A stretch of DNA of 64,000 nucleotides from Kineosphaera limosa NBRC 100340 (GTDB taxonomy: Bacteria; Actinomycetota; Actinomycetes; Actinomycetales; Dermatophilaceae). The DNA lies in the NCBI RefSeq assembly GCF_000298215.1, contig NZ_BAHD01000014.1, positions 1 to 64,000 of the forward strand, read 5' to 3'. The notes under the pieces were generated by a model, which saw nothing but the letters and a program-made list of their open reading frames with translations, was not told the DNA's origin and searched no databases. Both the position numbers and the translations under genes were made by a program. This document shows positions 22,146 to 32,608 of the stretch, piece after piece (within the stretch, counting starts at the first letter, position 1; the number at the start of each line of letters is the position of its first letter).

Positions 22146-22520
22146 GTGAACATCCTCGTCCTCATCGCCTCCATCCTCCTCGGCCTGGCCATGGTCGGTG
22201 CCGGGACCGCGAAGGTCCGTCACCAAGAGCCGGTGACGAGCACTCTCGACCGTCTGAAGGTGAGCCGTTCTCTCCAACGCACCATCGGGTTCCTCGAGGT
22301 GCTCGGCGGCATCGGCGTCGCCCTCGGCGGCGTCGCCATCACCATCGGCTCGCCCCTGGGCTGGCTCGGTGTGGCCGCTGCCATCGGCCTCGTCCTCATG
22401 ATGGCCGGCGCGTTGTCCTGGCACGCCAAGGAGCGCGACACGCTCAAGAACTCTTCCGGAGCCCTGATTCTCTTCGTCTTCAGCGGCGCCGTCGCGGCCC
22501 TGCAGATCCTGACGGTCTGA
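22146..22520 (+). CDS. DoxX-like membrane protein
   Basis: A 124-residue, four-helix DoxX/DoxD-family membrane protein: ILLGLAMVGAGTAKV is the typical first helix and start, followed by GFLEVLGGIGVALGG and AAAIGLVLMMAGALSWH. DoxX proteins are linked to thiosulfate:quinone and quinone redox or to membrane oxidative stress. It is first in a cluster with an efflux pump, a flavin/F420 oxidoreductase, a LUD protein and a MarR regulator, suggesting a response to quinone-like or other redox-active toxicants. Confidence 0.85.
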   Translation: MNILVLIASILLGLAMVGAGTAKVRHQEPVTSTLDRLKVSRSLQRTIGFLEVLGGIGVALGGVAITIGSPLGWLGVAAAIGLVLMMAGALSWHAKERDTLKNSSGALILFVFSGAVAALQILTV

Positions 22521-22620
22521 TCGAGACGATCTGATCGAAACCCTCTGACCGAAACCCTCTGAGCGGCCCTCCCCTCGCCGGACCGCCAGCCACTACTCGT
22601 CGCTCGAAAGGCGGCATCTC

Positions 22621-24148
22621 GTGTCTCGCATTCCCTACAAGTGGCTTGTCGCCACCGCCTTCGTCCTCGGGCTCTTCCTCGAGATCCTCGACATGACGGT
22701 GCTGAACACAGCCCTTCCCATCCTCGGTGAGTACTTCGGTGCCGACACCGCTCAGTTGCAGTGGCTCGTCACGGCCTATCTCGTCTCGCTGGCCGGGTTC
22801 ATCCCGGCCTCCGGGTGGGTCGCCGACCGGTTCGGCGACAAGCGAACCTTCCTCTTCGCTCTCGCGGTCTACACCGGTGCCAACCTGTGGGCCGGCATGG
22901 CCGGCTCGATCAACGAGCTCATCGCGGCTCGGGTGACTCAGGGCATCGGCGGTGGCCTGCTCACCCCGGTCGGCACGGCCATGCTCTTCCGTGCGTTCCC
23001 GCCGAACGAGCGAGCCCGCGCCTCGGCGATGCTCGCCATCCCGACGACCCTGGCTCCGATGCTCGGGCCGGTGCTCGGTGGCTGGCTCGCCGACACCGTC
23101 TCCTGGCGGTGGATCTTCTTCATCAAGGTCCCGATCGGTGTGATCGCGCTCGTCTTCAGCGCGCTCGCCCTCAAGCCCGGTGAACGCACCGCGACGGGAC
23201 GCTTCGACGTCCTCGGCTTCCTGACCGGAGGCGGTGGCCTGGCCACCTTGCTCGTCGGACTGGAACGCGGCGCCCGCGAGGGCTGGGCGGATCCGACCAC
23301 CCTCGTTCTCGTCGGCCTCGGAGTGGCTCTGGGCGCGATCTTCGTCGTGACCGAGTCGCGTGTCGCCTCGCCCATGCTCGACCTCGGCCTGCTCAAGGAC
23401 CGGATGTTCGCCCTGGGCAACGTGCTCATGCTTCCCGCGGCGGGCGCGTCGATGGGTGCGATGTTCGTCATCCCGCTCTTCGTCCAGACCCAGCGCGGCC
23501 TCTCGGCCACGGAGTCTGGCCTGCTCACGGCGTTCCAAGCCATCGGAATGCTCGCGGTCCTGCCGTTCACGAACCGCCTGTTCATGCGCTTCGGCCCACG
23601 CCGGCTGCTGCTCGGGGGTTTCACCGTCATCGCCGCTAGCCAGTTCGCCATGATGGCCCTCGGTCCCGAGACCAGCCTGAACCTGATCCGCGGCTCCATG
23701 TTCCTCATGGGCTTCGCCGGTGGCTTGGTGATGGTGCCCTTGCAGGCTGCGACGTTCTCGCAGATCAGCTTCGCCGCGACCGCACGCGCCTCGGCACTGT
23801 TCTCCACCGCCCGACAGGTCGCGGCCAGCGTCGGCGTGGCTTTGATCGCGACGACCCTGACGGTTAGGACCAGTCAGCGACTGGGGAACCTCGAGGAGGG
23901 CGACGAGCGCCGCGACGACGGCTGCCCAGTTCGGGGCCTACCACGACGTGTTCTTCGTCAGCGGGCTCATCGGCGTCCTCGGGGTCGCCCTGGCCCTGAT
24001 GATCCGTGACGCCGACGCCGCGGCCAGCCGCACGCCGACACCCACGGCCGCAGTGGACAACGCCGCAGTAGACAACCCGGCCACCACCGGACCCATGCCT
24101 CTACCGGCGAACGCGACGAACGCGGTCGCCAAGGAAGGAAGCTCATGA
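22621..24148 (+). pseudogene. DHA2-family multidrug MFS transporter, frameshifted near the 3' end
   Basis: A 14-helix EmrB/QacA-type drug:H+ antiporter. Residues 1 to about 424 are intact in one frame (LDMTVLNTALP motif C-like start, WLVTAYLVSLAG, ADRFGDKRTF motif A, GPVLGGWLAD). After TSQRLGNLEE (about 23898) that frame goes into unrelated Arg-rich residues and stops at 24009, while the +1 frame continues perfectly as ATSAATTAAQFGAYHDVFFVSGLIGV and ends at 24148, where its TGA overlaps the next gene's ATG. One extra G in the GGG at 23898-23900 explains it. The truncated product would lack the last helix. Real mutation or sequencing error cannot be distinguished here. GTG start at 22621. Confidence 0.85.
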
Positions 24149-25008
24149 CCGACTACGGACGTCCACTCGAGTTCGGCTGGTTCGCCGGCCCCGAGGCCGG
24201 CGACGCCCGGGCGCTGCTCGCCGGGGCACGCATCGCGGACCGGGCGGGTCTCGACCTCATCGGAGTCCAGGATCACCCCTACAACGCAGGCCACCTGGAC
24301 TCCTTCACCCTCCTGAGCGCGATGGCTGCCGTCACCGACAACGTCCGGCTCTTCCCGGATGTCGCCAACCTCCCGCTGCGCGGACCGGCGATGATCGGTC
24401 GGGCCATCTCCAGCCTCGACGTCATCTCCGAGGGCCGGGCCGAGCTCGGCCTCGGGACCGGAGTGTTCTGGGACGGCATCGCAGCCATGGGTGGCCCCCG
24501 GCTCGGCAAGGGCGAGTCCGTCGATGCGCTGCAGGAGGCGCTGACCCTCCTGCGCGGCTGGTTCGACGCCATGGGTCGGCAGTCGCTGACCATGGCCGGC
24601 GCGCACTACCAGGTGACCGGGGCGCACGCCGGTCCAGCACCCGCCCACCGAGTGGGCATCTGGCTCGGAGCCCGCGGCCCGCGCATGCTGAACCTGCTCG
24701 GCACGTACGCCGACGGCTGGCTGCCCGCGCTCGCCTTCATCCCGCCCGAGCAGCTCGCCGACCTGCACGCGCAGATCGACGACGCGGCGCAAGCCGCCGG
24801 TCGAGCGCCGTCGGAGATCAACCGGATCTACAACGTGTGGGGTGCGCACTCCACGCGCGACTGGATCGACATGCTCACCGAATTCACCCTCGAGTACGGC
24901 ATGAACGCCTACGTCATCGGTGCGCCCCCGACCGAGTCGGCACTGCGCACGATCGGCGAAGAGATCGCCCCCGCCGTCCGCGAGGCCGTCGCCGCCGCCC
25001 GCGGCTGA
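24145..25008 (+). CDS. LLM-class flavin/F420-dependent oxidoreductase
   Basis: A 287-residue luciferase-like monooxygenase/F420-dependent reductase. It has the TIM-barrel start FGWFAGPEAGDARALLAGARIADRAGLDLIGVQDHPY, the SLDVISEGRAELGLGTGVF segment and GIWLGARGPRMLNLLGTYADGW. Such enzymes reduce or oxygenate small organic molecules using FMN or F420. The ATG overlaps the (frame-corrected) DHA2 gene stop by four bases, confirming co-translation and the reality of the upstream frame. Cofactor and substrate are undetermined. Confidence 0.88.
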   Translation: MTDYGRPLEFGWFAGPEAGDARALLAGARIADRAGLDLIGVQDHPYNAGHLDSFTLLSAMAAVTDNVRLFPDVANLPLRGPAMIGRAISSLDVISEGRAELGLGTGVFWDGIAAMGGPRLGKGESVDALQEALTLLRGWFDAMGRQSLTMAGAHYQVTGAHAGPAPAHRVGIWLGARGPRMLNLLGTYADGWLPALAFIPPEQLADLHAQIDDAAQAAGRAPSEINRIYNVWGAHSTRDWIDMLTEFTLEYGMNAYVIGAPPTESALRTIGEEIAPAVREAVAAARG

Positions 25009-25047
25009 CCACCCACCTTCAGAACCCAAAGCAAGGAAACCACCATC

Positions 25048-25716
25048 ATGACCGCGATCACCGAGACCACTACGACCACCACTGAGCACGGCCTCGACAT
25101 CGACCTGACCTTCGCCGACCCAGCGGAGGCCGCCGCGATCGAACGGGCCGCCGAAGGCTTGCGCGCCAAGGGGTACGCCGTGCACGTCGTCGACACGGCC
25201 GCCGAAGCCCGCACGCTGATCGGCGAGATCCTGCCCACCGACGCGAGCGTCTTCACCAGCTCCAGCGAGACGCTGCGCCTGTCCGGAATCGACGAGGACA
25301 TCAACGAATCCGGCAGGTTCGACGCCCTGCGCCCCCGCATCTTCGCGGCAGCCGCCGACGGCGCGACACCCGATGACATGCGTCGTCTCGCCGCCGCCCC
25401 GGACGTCGTCGTCGGCAGCGTCCACGCCGTGACAGAAGACTGGCGAATGCTCACCGCATCCGGTAGCGGCAGCCAACTGAGCCACTACAGCTACACCGCC
25501 GGCTCAGCGATCTTCGTCGTCGGCTCCCAGAAGATCGTCCCCGACGTCGCCGAAGGCCTCCGCCGACTGGAGACCTACGCCTATCCGATGGAAGACACGC
25601 GCTTCCGTGCAGCCGTCGATGCGCCGGCGCAACTGAACAAGATCCTCATCGTCAACGGCGAGATGTTCGAGGGCCGCGTGACGGTCGTCCTCATCCGCGA
25701 GGCGATCGGCTTCTGA
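25048..25716 (+). CDS. LUD domain protein (LutC/YkgG-like)
   Basis: A 222-residue LUD-domain protein. Conserved parts include ASVFTSSSETLRLSGIDEDIN, PDVVVGSVHAVTEDWRML, TASGSGSQLSHYSY and VVGSQKIVPDVAEGLRRLETYAYPMED. In lactate oxidation LUD proteins act with LutA/LutB iron-sulfur partners, but none is nearby, so this stand-alone member probably has another role in the redox-stress cluster. GC-rich RBS AAGGAAA precedes the ATG; Thr-rich first 13 residues look disordered. Confidence 0.85.
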   Translation: MTAITETTTTTTEHGLDIDLTFADPAEAAAIERAAEGLRAKGYAVHVVDTAAEARTLIGEILPTDASVFTSSSETLRLSGIDEDINESGRFDALRPRIFAAAADGATPDDMRRLAAAPDVVVGSVHAVTEDWRMLTASGSGSQLSHYSYTAGSAIFVVGSQKIVPDVAEGLRRLETYAYPMEDTRFRAAVDAPAQLNKILIVNGEMFEGRVTVVLIREAIGF

Positions 25717-25786
25717 TCGACGGGGAGAATGGGGTCAAGGCAAGGGACCACCCGGCACACGCGCGCCGGAACAGGAGAAGCCACTC

Positions 25787-25864
25787 ATGGCATCGGTGAA
25801 GATCGACAACGCGGCCCGGCTCGGACGAGGGCATCGGGGAGGAGACTGCAATGAGCGAACGTGA
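25787..25864 (+). CDS. Small ORF (25 aa) overlapping marR start
   Basis: ATG at 25787 has a GGAG motif 9-12 bases upstream and encodes 25 residues beginning MASVKIDNAARLG before TGA at 25862-25864, 14 bases into the marR gene. It may be a leader peptide coupling translation into marR, or the remnant of a lost gene. Only the RBS and the overlap support it. Confidence 0.3.
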   Translation: MASVKIDNAARLGRGHRGGDCNERT

Positions 25865-26258
25865 AGCTCGCCTGGCAGCCCTCGACGCCCTCGCTCGGGC
25901 GGGGCTCGTGGTGCGCCACTTCCTTGACGACGTCGCCGCCAGAAACGGGCTGAGTGGGCCACAGGCGCGTCTGGTGAGCGGCCTCGTCGAGCCGATGCCC
26001 ATGGCCGCGGCCGCGGCTGCGGCCGGGTGCGAGCCCTCGCACCTGACCAGTATCGCCGGGCAGCTCGAGGAGGCCGGACTCGTCCGCCGCGACGTCGACC
26101 CTCACGACCGGCGAGTCCGGCGGGTCCGGCTCACCCGCAAGGGATCGCAGGTGCGCACGCGGCTGCTCGCCGAGCTGGAGACGGGCGCGCCCATCGTCCG
26201 GGACCTCGACGAGCAACAGGCCCGCCTGCTGACCCGGCTCCTGTCGCCATCGCCATGA
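25851..26258 (+). CDS. MarR-family transcriptional regulator
   Basis: A 135-residue winged-helix regulator. The recognition region reads AAAAAAGCEPSHLTSIAGQLEEAGLVRRDVDPHDRRVRRVRLT, with the classic MarR wing DPHDRRVRRVRLT. GGGGAGGAG precedes the ATG. It closes the DoxX/DHA2/LLM/LUD cluster and probably represses it through the dyad at 22085-22097, releasing DNA on binding a phenolic, quinone or oxidant. This link is inference from position. Confidence 0.9.
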   Translation: MSEREARLAALDALARAGLVVRHFLDDVAARNGLSGPQARLVSGLVEPMPMAAAAAAAGCEPSHLTSIAGQLEEAGLVRRDVDPHDRRVRRVRLTRKGSQVRTRLLAELETGAPIVRDLDEQQARLLTRLLSPSP

Positions 26259-26412
26259 CGGGCAGATCGTCATGACGGACCGGCGGACCCAGCTGCCGCC
26301 GCCGTCGGCAGGTGATTTGGACGGTCGACCTGATGGCATCTAAGTTGGGCTGTCTGCGCGCGTGCCGAGCTCAGCAGTGCGCGGAGTCCCTTGCGTTGAA
26401 AGGTCTCTGGCG

Positions 26413-27495
26413 ATGGCTGCGCCCCCTGTTTCTCGTGCCCGTACGGCGGTCGTCGCCGGGGTGACCGTCGCCCTCGTGGCCGCTGCGGCGATCACCGGCA
26501 CCACCGCCTCCGCTGCAGTGAACCCGACTGCGGCAGTGCATCCGACTGCGGCCGCGAACCCGGGGGCGGCCGCGCGAAAGTACCTGGGCACCTCGCCGTC
26601 GAGTCACCGCTGGTTCTCCGGCGGCTACCCCGGCGGCCACATGAGCGGCACGCGAGCCAACTCCTGGGGCACCTGGCGCGGCAGCCCCAGCGACATGACC
26701 CTCACGTTCCCCGAGTACGCCACGTGGACGACGATGGCGAACTCCACCTGGCACATCGAGACGTACGGCACCCTCCGCGGGCGCCTCATGTACGGGCTGC
26801 CGCTGCTGCCCAAGAATGCCCGCCCGGCGCAGCTCAAGGACGTCGCCGCCGGCAAGCACGACGCCACGTTCCGCAAGATCGCCCGTGACCTGCGCACCCG
26901 CAACCGCGGCAATGCGGTCGTCAAGCTCGGCTGGGAGGCGAACGGCAACTGGATGTCGTACAGCGCCACCGCGGCCACGGCCCCGACGTATCGGGCGGCC
27001 TGGAGGCGGGTCGCGCAGGTCATGAAGAAGGAGTCACCTCGTCTGGTCTTCAGCTTCGAGGTCAACTGCGGCACGGCCATGGCGGGTCAGCGCAACCGCC
27101 TGGACTCCCTGACCAAGCTGTACCCCGGTAACGACGTCACGCAGCTCGTCGGCTGCTCCCACTACGACTGGTGGACCACCGGCGCCCGCACGGAGGCGCA
27201 GTGGCGCGCCTCGATCAAGCCGGCCCGCGGCCCCGGGCTCGCCGACGTCGCGGCGTTCGCCCGCGCCCGCGGCAAGGGCCTGTCGATCTCCGAGTGGGGG
27301 CTGGCCTCGCGCAGCCGACAGGGCAACGGCGACAACCCCTTCTTCATCCGCAAGATGAAGCAGTACTTCGACGCGAACAACGACATCCTCGCGGTCGAGA
27401 TGTACTTCAACGACCCGTCGGGCATGGGCAATTCGCTGCTGCCGGAGGCTCCGCAGAACCCCAAGGCCGCCGCCGAATACCGGCGCCTCTTCTGA
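26413..27495 (+). CDS. Secreted GH26-like glycoside hydrolase
   Basis: A 360-residue exported protein. The signal peptide (1-35, RARTAVVAGVTVALVAAAAITGTTASAA) is followed by an Ala/Pro/Thr linker and a (beta/alpha)8 domain resembling GH26 beta-mannanases. The likely acid/base E175 lies in VKLGWEANGNWMSY and the nucleophile E294 in LSISEWGLASRS, with DDF-type late motif NDPSG. This would cut mannan or another beta-linked glycan outside the cell. ATG at 26413 is chosen because it begins a proper signal peptide and has AAAGG upstream; a GTG at 26362 would add 17 residues. Confidence 0.78.
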   Translation: MAAPPVSRARTAVVAGVTVALVAAAAITGTTASAAVNPTAAVHPTAAANPGAAARKYLGTSPSSHRWFSGGYPGGHMSGTRANSWGTWRGSPSDMTLTFPEYATWTTMANSTWHIETYGTLRGRLMYGLPLLPKNARPAQLKDVAAGKHDATFRKIARDLRTRNRGNAVVKLGWEANGNWMSYSATAATAPTYRAAWRRVAQVMKKESPRLVFSFEVNCGTAMAGQRNRLDSLTKLYPGNDVTQLVGCSHYDWWTTGARTEAQWRASIKPARGPGLADVAAFARARGKGLSISEWGLASRSRQGNGDNPFFIRKMKQYFDANNDILAVEMYFNDPSGMGNSLLPEAPQNPKAAAEYRRLF

Positions 27496-27536
27496 CGCTC
27501 GACATCCCGTGCGCTGCACGGAGTGGGTCTCACTAA

Positions 27537-27558
27537 GGACACGAAACGCGTGGTGTCC
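27537..27558. promoter_or_regulatory. Dyad upstream of peptide ABC operon
   Basis: GGACAC and GTGTCC flank ten bases, in the 190-base gap before the dpp-like binding protein. Candidate operator, or 3' hairpin of the GH26 gene; no further evidence. Confidence 0.25.
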
Positions 27559-27685
27559 GTAATGTCGCCCCACGTCATGACCCATGTTTCCGCTCATCCC
27601 GGCCTACCGCCGCCAACCCTGTGGCGGCGCCCGGTGCGGTATCGCGCGACCATCCGGCGCGCTCTCGACCAGAGCGGAGAGATTC

Positions 27686-29350
27686 ATGACGATGAGACGG
27701 AAGGCGGCCCCGGTCGCCGTCGCGGCGGCAGTGGCCCTGGCCCTCGGCGCGTGCGCGCAGTCGGAGCGGGAGTCCGGCGGCGAGGCCACGGGCGGCGCCG
27801 GCGGCTCGTACAAGGACACGTTCACCTTCGGCGCCGCCGGTGCCCCCGAGGTGTTCGACCCCTTCTACGCCACCGACGGCGAAACCTTCCGGATCACCCG
27901 GCAGATGTTTGACGGGCTACTGACCATCAAGCCCGGCACCGCCGACCTGGCGCCGGCGCTCGCGGAGAAGTGGGAGCCGTCGGCCGACGGCAAGCAGTGG
28001 ACGTTCACGCTGCGCCAGGGCGTGGTCTTCAGCGACGGTGAGCCGTTCAACGCTGAGGCCGCCTGCAAGAACTTCGAGAGGATGTTCGACCAGAACGAGG
28101 CCGCGGCCGCCGGGCCCGCCGAGTACTGGCGCAACACGATGGGCGCCTTCAAGTCCGACGCGGCCAACTCGCTCTACCAGGGCTGCACCGTCAAGGACCC
28201 GAACACGATCGTCATCGACACCAAGGAGGCGACGTCTAAGTTCCCCGCGGTGCTCTCGCTCGCGTCCCTGTCGATGCAGAGCCCCAAGGCGCTCGAAGAG
28301 GGCAAGGCCAACGAGGTCACCGCCCAGGGTGAGGGCTTCTCCTACCCCGAGTACTCGATGAATCCGGTCGGCTCCGGCCCGTACAAGCTGGAGAACTACG
28401 ACCAGGCCAACCGCACGGTCACCCTCGTCGCCAACGACAAGTACTGGGGCGAGCAGCCCAAGACCAACAAGCTGATCTTCAAGATCATCCCCGACGAGTC
28501 GACCCGCCGGCAGGAGCTGCAGGCGGGCTCCATCGACGGCTACGACCTGCCCAATCCGGTCGACTGGAAGGGCCTGGAGGATGCCGGCAGCAAGGTCGAG
28601 GTGCGCCCCGCGTTCAACATCCTTTACATGGGTCTGAACCCGGAGAAGAACGAGAAGCTCAAGGATGTCGAGGTCCGCAAGGCCCTCTACCAGGCGATCA
28701 ACCGGCAGCAGCTCGTCGACAGCCAGCTGCCCGAGGGCGCCAGCGTCGCCACGCAGTTCATTCCCGAGACCGTCGCCGGGTACAACGAAGCCCTGCAGCC
28801 GGTGGCCTACGACGCCGCCGCCGCGAAGGAGAAGCTGCAGGGGCTGACGCTGAACTTCGCCTACCCCTCCGAGGTCACGCGGCCCTACATGCCGAACCCG
28901 CAGCGGCTCTTCGAGGCCATCCGGGCCGACCTGGAGGCCGCGGGCGTCACTGTCAACGTCACGACCCGCCCCTGGAACGGTGGCTACCTCGACGGCGTGA
29001 CCGCCGGCGCGTTCGACGCCTGGCTGCTCGGCTGGACCGGCGACTACAACTCGGCCGACAACTTCATCGGTACGTTCTTCGGCAACCTGGCGACCAACGA
29101 CTTCCGCACGAAGGTCACCAACTACGGCACCGCCCTGAGCCAGGAGCTCGCGGCCGCCGACGCGACCGTCGACGAGGCCGAGCGCACGAACAAGTACAAG
29201 GAGATCAACAAGAAGCTCGTTGAGCAGTACCTCCCGGCGCTGCCCCTGACGCACAGCCCGCCGGCCCTCGTGGTCAGCGGCAAGGTCGAGGGCCTGGTCG
29301 TCAGCCCGCTGACGGCCGAGGAGTTCAGCACCGTGCAGGTCAAGCAGTAG
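27686..29350 (+). CDS. Peptide ABC transporter substrate-binding lipoprotein (DppA/OppA-like)
   Basis: A 554-residue family 5 extracellular solute-binding lipoprotein. The signal peptide ends in LALGAC with lipidated C23. Mature protein shows the family pattern ITRQMFDGLLTIKPGTADLAPALAEKWEPSADGKQWTFTLRQGVVFSDGEPF and the C-terminal GWTGDYNSADNFIGTFFG. It binds oligopeptides, opines or similar ligands outside the membrane. ATG at 27686 follows GGAGA. First gene of a five-gene operon (binding protein, two permeases, two ATPases). Confidence 0.93.
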   Translation: MTMRRKAAPVAVAAAVALALGACAQSERESGGEATGGAGGSYKDTFTFGAAGAPEVFDPFYATDGETFRITRQMFDGLLTIKPGTADLAPALAEKWEPSADGKQWTFTLRQGVVFSDGEPFNAEAACKNFERMFDQNEAAAAGPAEYWRNTMGAFKSDAANSLYQGCTVKDPNTIVIDTKEATSKFPAVLSLASLSMQSPKALEEGKANEVTAQGEGFSYPEYSMNPVGSGPYKLENYDQANRTVTLVANDKYWGEQPKTNKLIFKIIPDESTRRQELQAGSIDGYDLPNPVDWKGLEDAGSKVEVRPAFNILYMGLNPEKNEKLKDVEVRKALYQAINRQQLVDSQLPEGASVATQFIPETVAGYNEALQPVAYDAAAAKEKLQGLTLNFAYPSEVTRPYMPNPQRLFEAIRADLEAAGVTVNVTTRPWNGGYLDGVTAGAFDAWLLGWTGDYNSADNFIGTFFGNLATNDFRTKVTNYGTALSQELAAADATVDEAERTNKYKEINKKLVEQYLPALPLTHSPPALVVSGKVEGLVVSPLTAEEFSTVQVKQ

Positions 29351-29465
29351 GGCACTACGCCCGCATCAGAGCGCAGCTCGGGTCCGTCGCGGCACACCCC
29401 GCCGCGACGGACCCGGCTCCCGTGGGCTTCGTGTGGCCCGACCGCCCTCACCCGAAAGGCGCGTA

Positions 29466-30476
29466 GTGCTCAGATTCATCGTTCGACGACTGCTGCAGAT
29501 GGTCGGGGTCGTGCTCGTCCTGTCGCTGCTGCTGTTCATGTGGCTGCGGTCCCTGCCCGGTGGCCCGGTCTCGGCGATCCTCGGCGAGCGGGCCACTCCG
29601 GAGTCTCGTGAGGCGCTGACCAGGGCGCTCGGGCTGGATCAACCGCTGCCGGTGCAGTACTTACGGTTTCTGCAGCGGGCCGCAGAAGGCAACTTCGGCG
29701 TCTCGACCGGGGTGCTGCCCGGCCGCGACGCCCTCGAGATCTTCTTCATGCGGCTCCCGGCCACGATCGAGCTGAACTTCTTCGCGATGCTCATCGCCGT
29801 CTCCATCGGCATCCCGCTCGGCTACTTCGCGGCCCGGCGGCGCGGCACGATCCTGGACAACGTCTCGATCGTCTGGTCGCTGATCGGCGTCGCGGTCCCC
29901 GTCTTCTTCCTCGCGTTCCTGCTGCGCTACTGGTTCGCCGTGCAATGGCAGTTGCTGCCGGTCTCTGGGCGACAATCCAGCGGCCTCGACGCCACCCACA
30001 TCACCGGACTGTTCGTGCTCGACGGCCTCCTGACCCGGGAGTGGGACGCCGCGTGGGACTCGTTCCTGCACCTCATTCTCCCGGCGGTGGCGCTCGCGAC
30101 GATCCCGTTCGCGGTGATCTTCCGCATCACGCGGGCCGCGGTGCTCGACGTCATGGAAGAGGACTACGTTCGCACCGCCGCGTCCAAGGGACTGCTGGAT
30201 CGCACGATCCGCGGACGGCACATTCTGCGCAACGCGATGTTGCCGGTCGTCACGATCATCGGCCTGCAGATGGGGGCCCTGCTCGCCGGAGCCGTACTCA
30301 CCGAGCGGGTCTTCTCCTTCGGCGGGATCGGAGAGGCGTTGGCGATCGCCTTCGAACGGCGCGACTATGCGGTGCTGCAGGTGTTGATTCTGGCGGCCGC
30401 GGCGATCTACGTGCTGGTCAACCTGCTCGTCGACATCGCCTACGCGCTCATCGACCCCCGCGTGCGGACCCGGTGA
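29466..30476 (+). CDS. Peptide ABC transporter permease (DppB-like)
   Basis: A 336-residue permease with six membrane segments. The first helix is preceded by the usual LRFIVRRLLQM start. The EAA loop is EEDYVRTAASKGL...ILRNAMLPVVTIIGLQMG, the contact to the ATPases. GTG at 29466 is preferred: GAAAGG lies 7 bases upstream. The stop is 4 bases before the next gene. Confidence 0.92.
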   Translation: MLRFIVRRLLQMVGVVLVLSLLLFMWLRSLPGGPVSAILGERATPESREALTRALGLDQPLPVQYLRFLQRAAEGNFGVSTGVLPGRDALEIFFMRLPATIELNFFAMLIAVSIGIPLGYFAARRRGTILDNVSIVWSLIGVAVPVFFLAFLLRYWFAVQWQLLPVSGRQSSGLDATHITGLFVLDGLLTREWDAAWDSFLHLILPAVALATIPFAVIFRITRAAVLDVMEEDYVRTAASKGLLDRTIRGRHILRNAMLPVVTIIGLQMGALLAGAVLTERVFSFGGIGEALAIAFERRDYAVLQVLILAAAAIYVLVNLLVDIAYALIDPRVRTR

Positions 30477-30480
30477 CGCT

Positions 30481-31524
30481 GTGAACCGACCCGATACCCC
30501 CGACACGCCCGAGGCCACCTCGGCGCGCAAGCCCGCCGCCGACGCCCCCGAAAGCCCGGCCACCGGGTCGCACCTGCGCGATGTGCTCACCGGGCGCCGC
30601 AAGAAGGACCGGATCGACGACCTCGCCGAGGCCGGCGTCATCGACGAGTCCAAGGGCGTCTCGCTCGTGGCCAGCGCCTGGCGGCGGCTGCGGCGCAACC
30701 CGATCTTCCTGATCGGGGCAGCCATCACGGCCGCGTTCGTGCTGCTCGCGTTGCTCTCGCCGTTCCTGGCGCCGCACGACCCCGCGGCGCGGCTGCTCAT
30801 CGACCAGGTGCGCCCGCAGACCAACCCGGTGCCCGGCCCGCAACCCGGCTTCCCCCTCGGCGCCGACTCCTAGGGCCGCGACCTGTTCTCGCGGTTGCTC
30901 GTCGGCAGTCGTCAGACGCTCATCGTCGGGGTCATGGCCACCCTCGGTGGCCTCGCCGGCGGCCTGATCCTGGGGACGCTCGCCGGAGCGTTCGGCGGCT
31001 GGGTCGACGCCTTCGTCATGCGAGTCGTCGACGTCATGCTCTCGCTGCCGAGCCTGCTGCTCGCGTTCTCGATCGCGGCGATGGCGCAGCGCCCGAGCCA
31101 GTGGACGGTGATCACCGCGATCGCCATCGTCAACATCCCGATCTTCGCCCGACTGCTGCGCGGCTCGATGCTCGCCCAACGACATTCGGATCACGTGCTG
31201 GCCGCTCGGGCCCTCGGCGTCAAGCCCTCGGCGATCGTGTTCCGGCACATGCTGCCCAACGCGCTCGGCCCGGTCATCGTGCAAGCCACCCTCGTGCTGG
31301 CGACGGCGATCATCGACGCGGCGGCCCTGTCGTTCCTCGGCCTGGGCAATCCCGACGACCGCGCCCCGGAGTGGGGCCAGATGCTCGGCATGGCCCAGCA
31401 GTACCTCTCCGACCACCCGCACCTGGCGGTGTACCCGGCGATCTGCATCATCATCGTGGCGCTCGGCTTCACGCTGATGGGCGAGTCGCTGCGCGAGGCC
31501 CTCGACCCCAAGACTCGGAGGTAG
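30481..31524 (+). pseudogene. Peptide ABC transporter permease (DppC-like) with in-frame TAG
   Basis: The reading frame runs from GTG 30481 to TAG 31522-31524 (347 sense positions) but is interrupted at codon 131 by TAG (30871-30873). Just before the stop is FPLGADS, just after it GRDLFSRLLVGSRQTL: together they form the hallmark DppC motif LG.D..GRD..SR...G.R. The EAA loop (VLAARALGVKPSAIVFRHMLPN) follows intact. A CAG-to-TAG transition would explain it. Translation would stop after the first membrane helix unless TAG is read through or restart occurs. All other operon genes are intact, so the loss is recent, an error, or recoded. Confidence 0.88.
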
Positions 31525-31528
31525 CGCG

Positions 31529-32604
<1,076 letters not shown>

Positions 32605-32608
<4 letters not shown>

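Noticed and set aside
25048-25716. Lactate utilisation operon lutABC
   Set aside because: Only a single LUD protein is present; no LutA or LutB iron-sulfur partners flank it.
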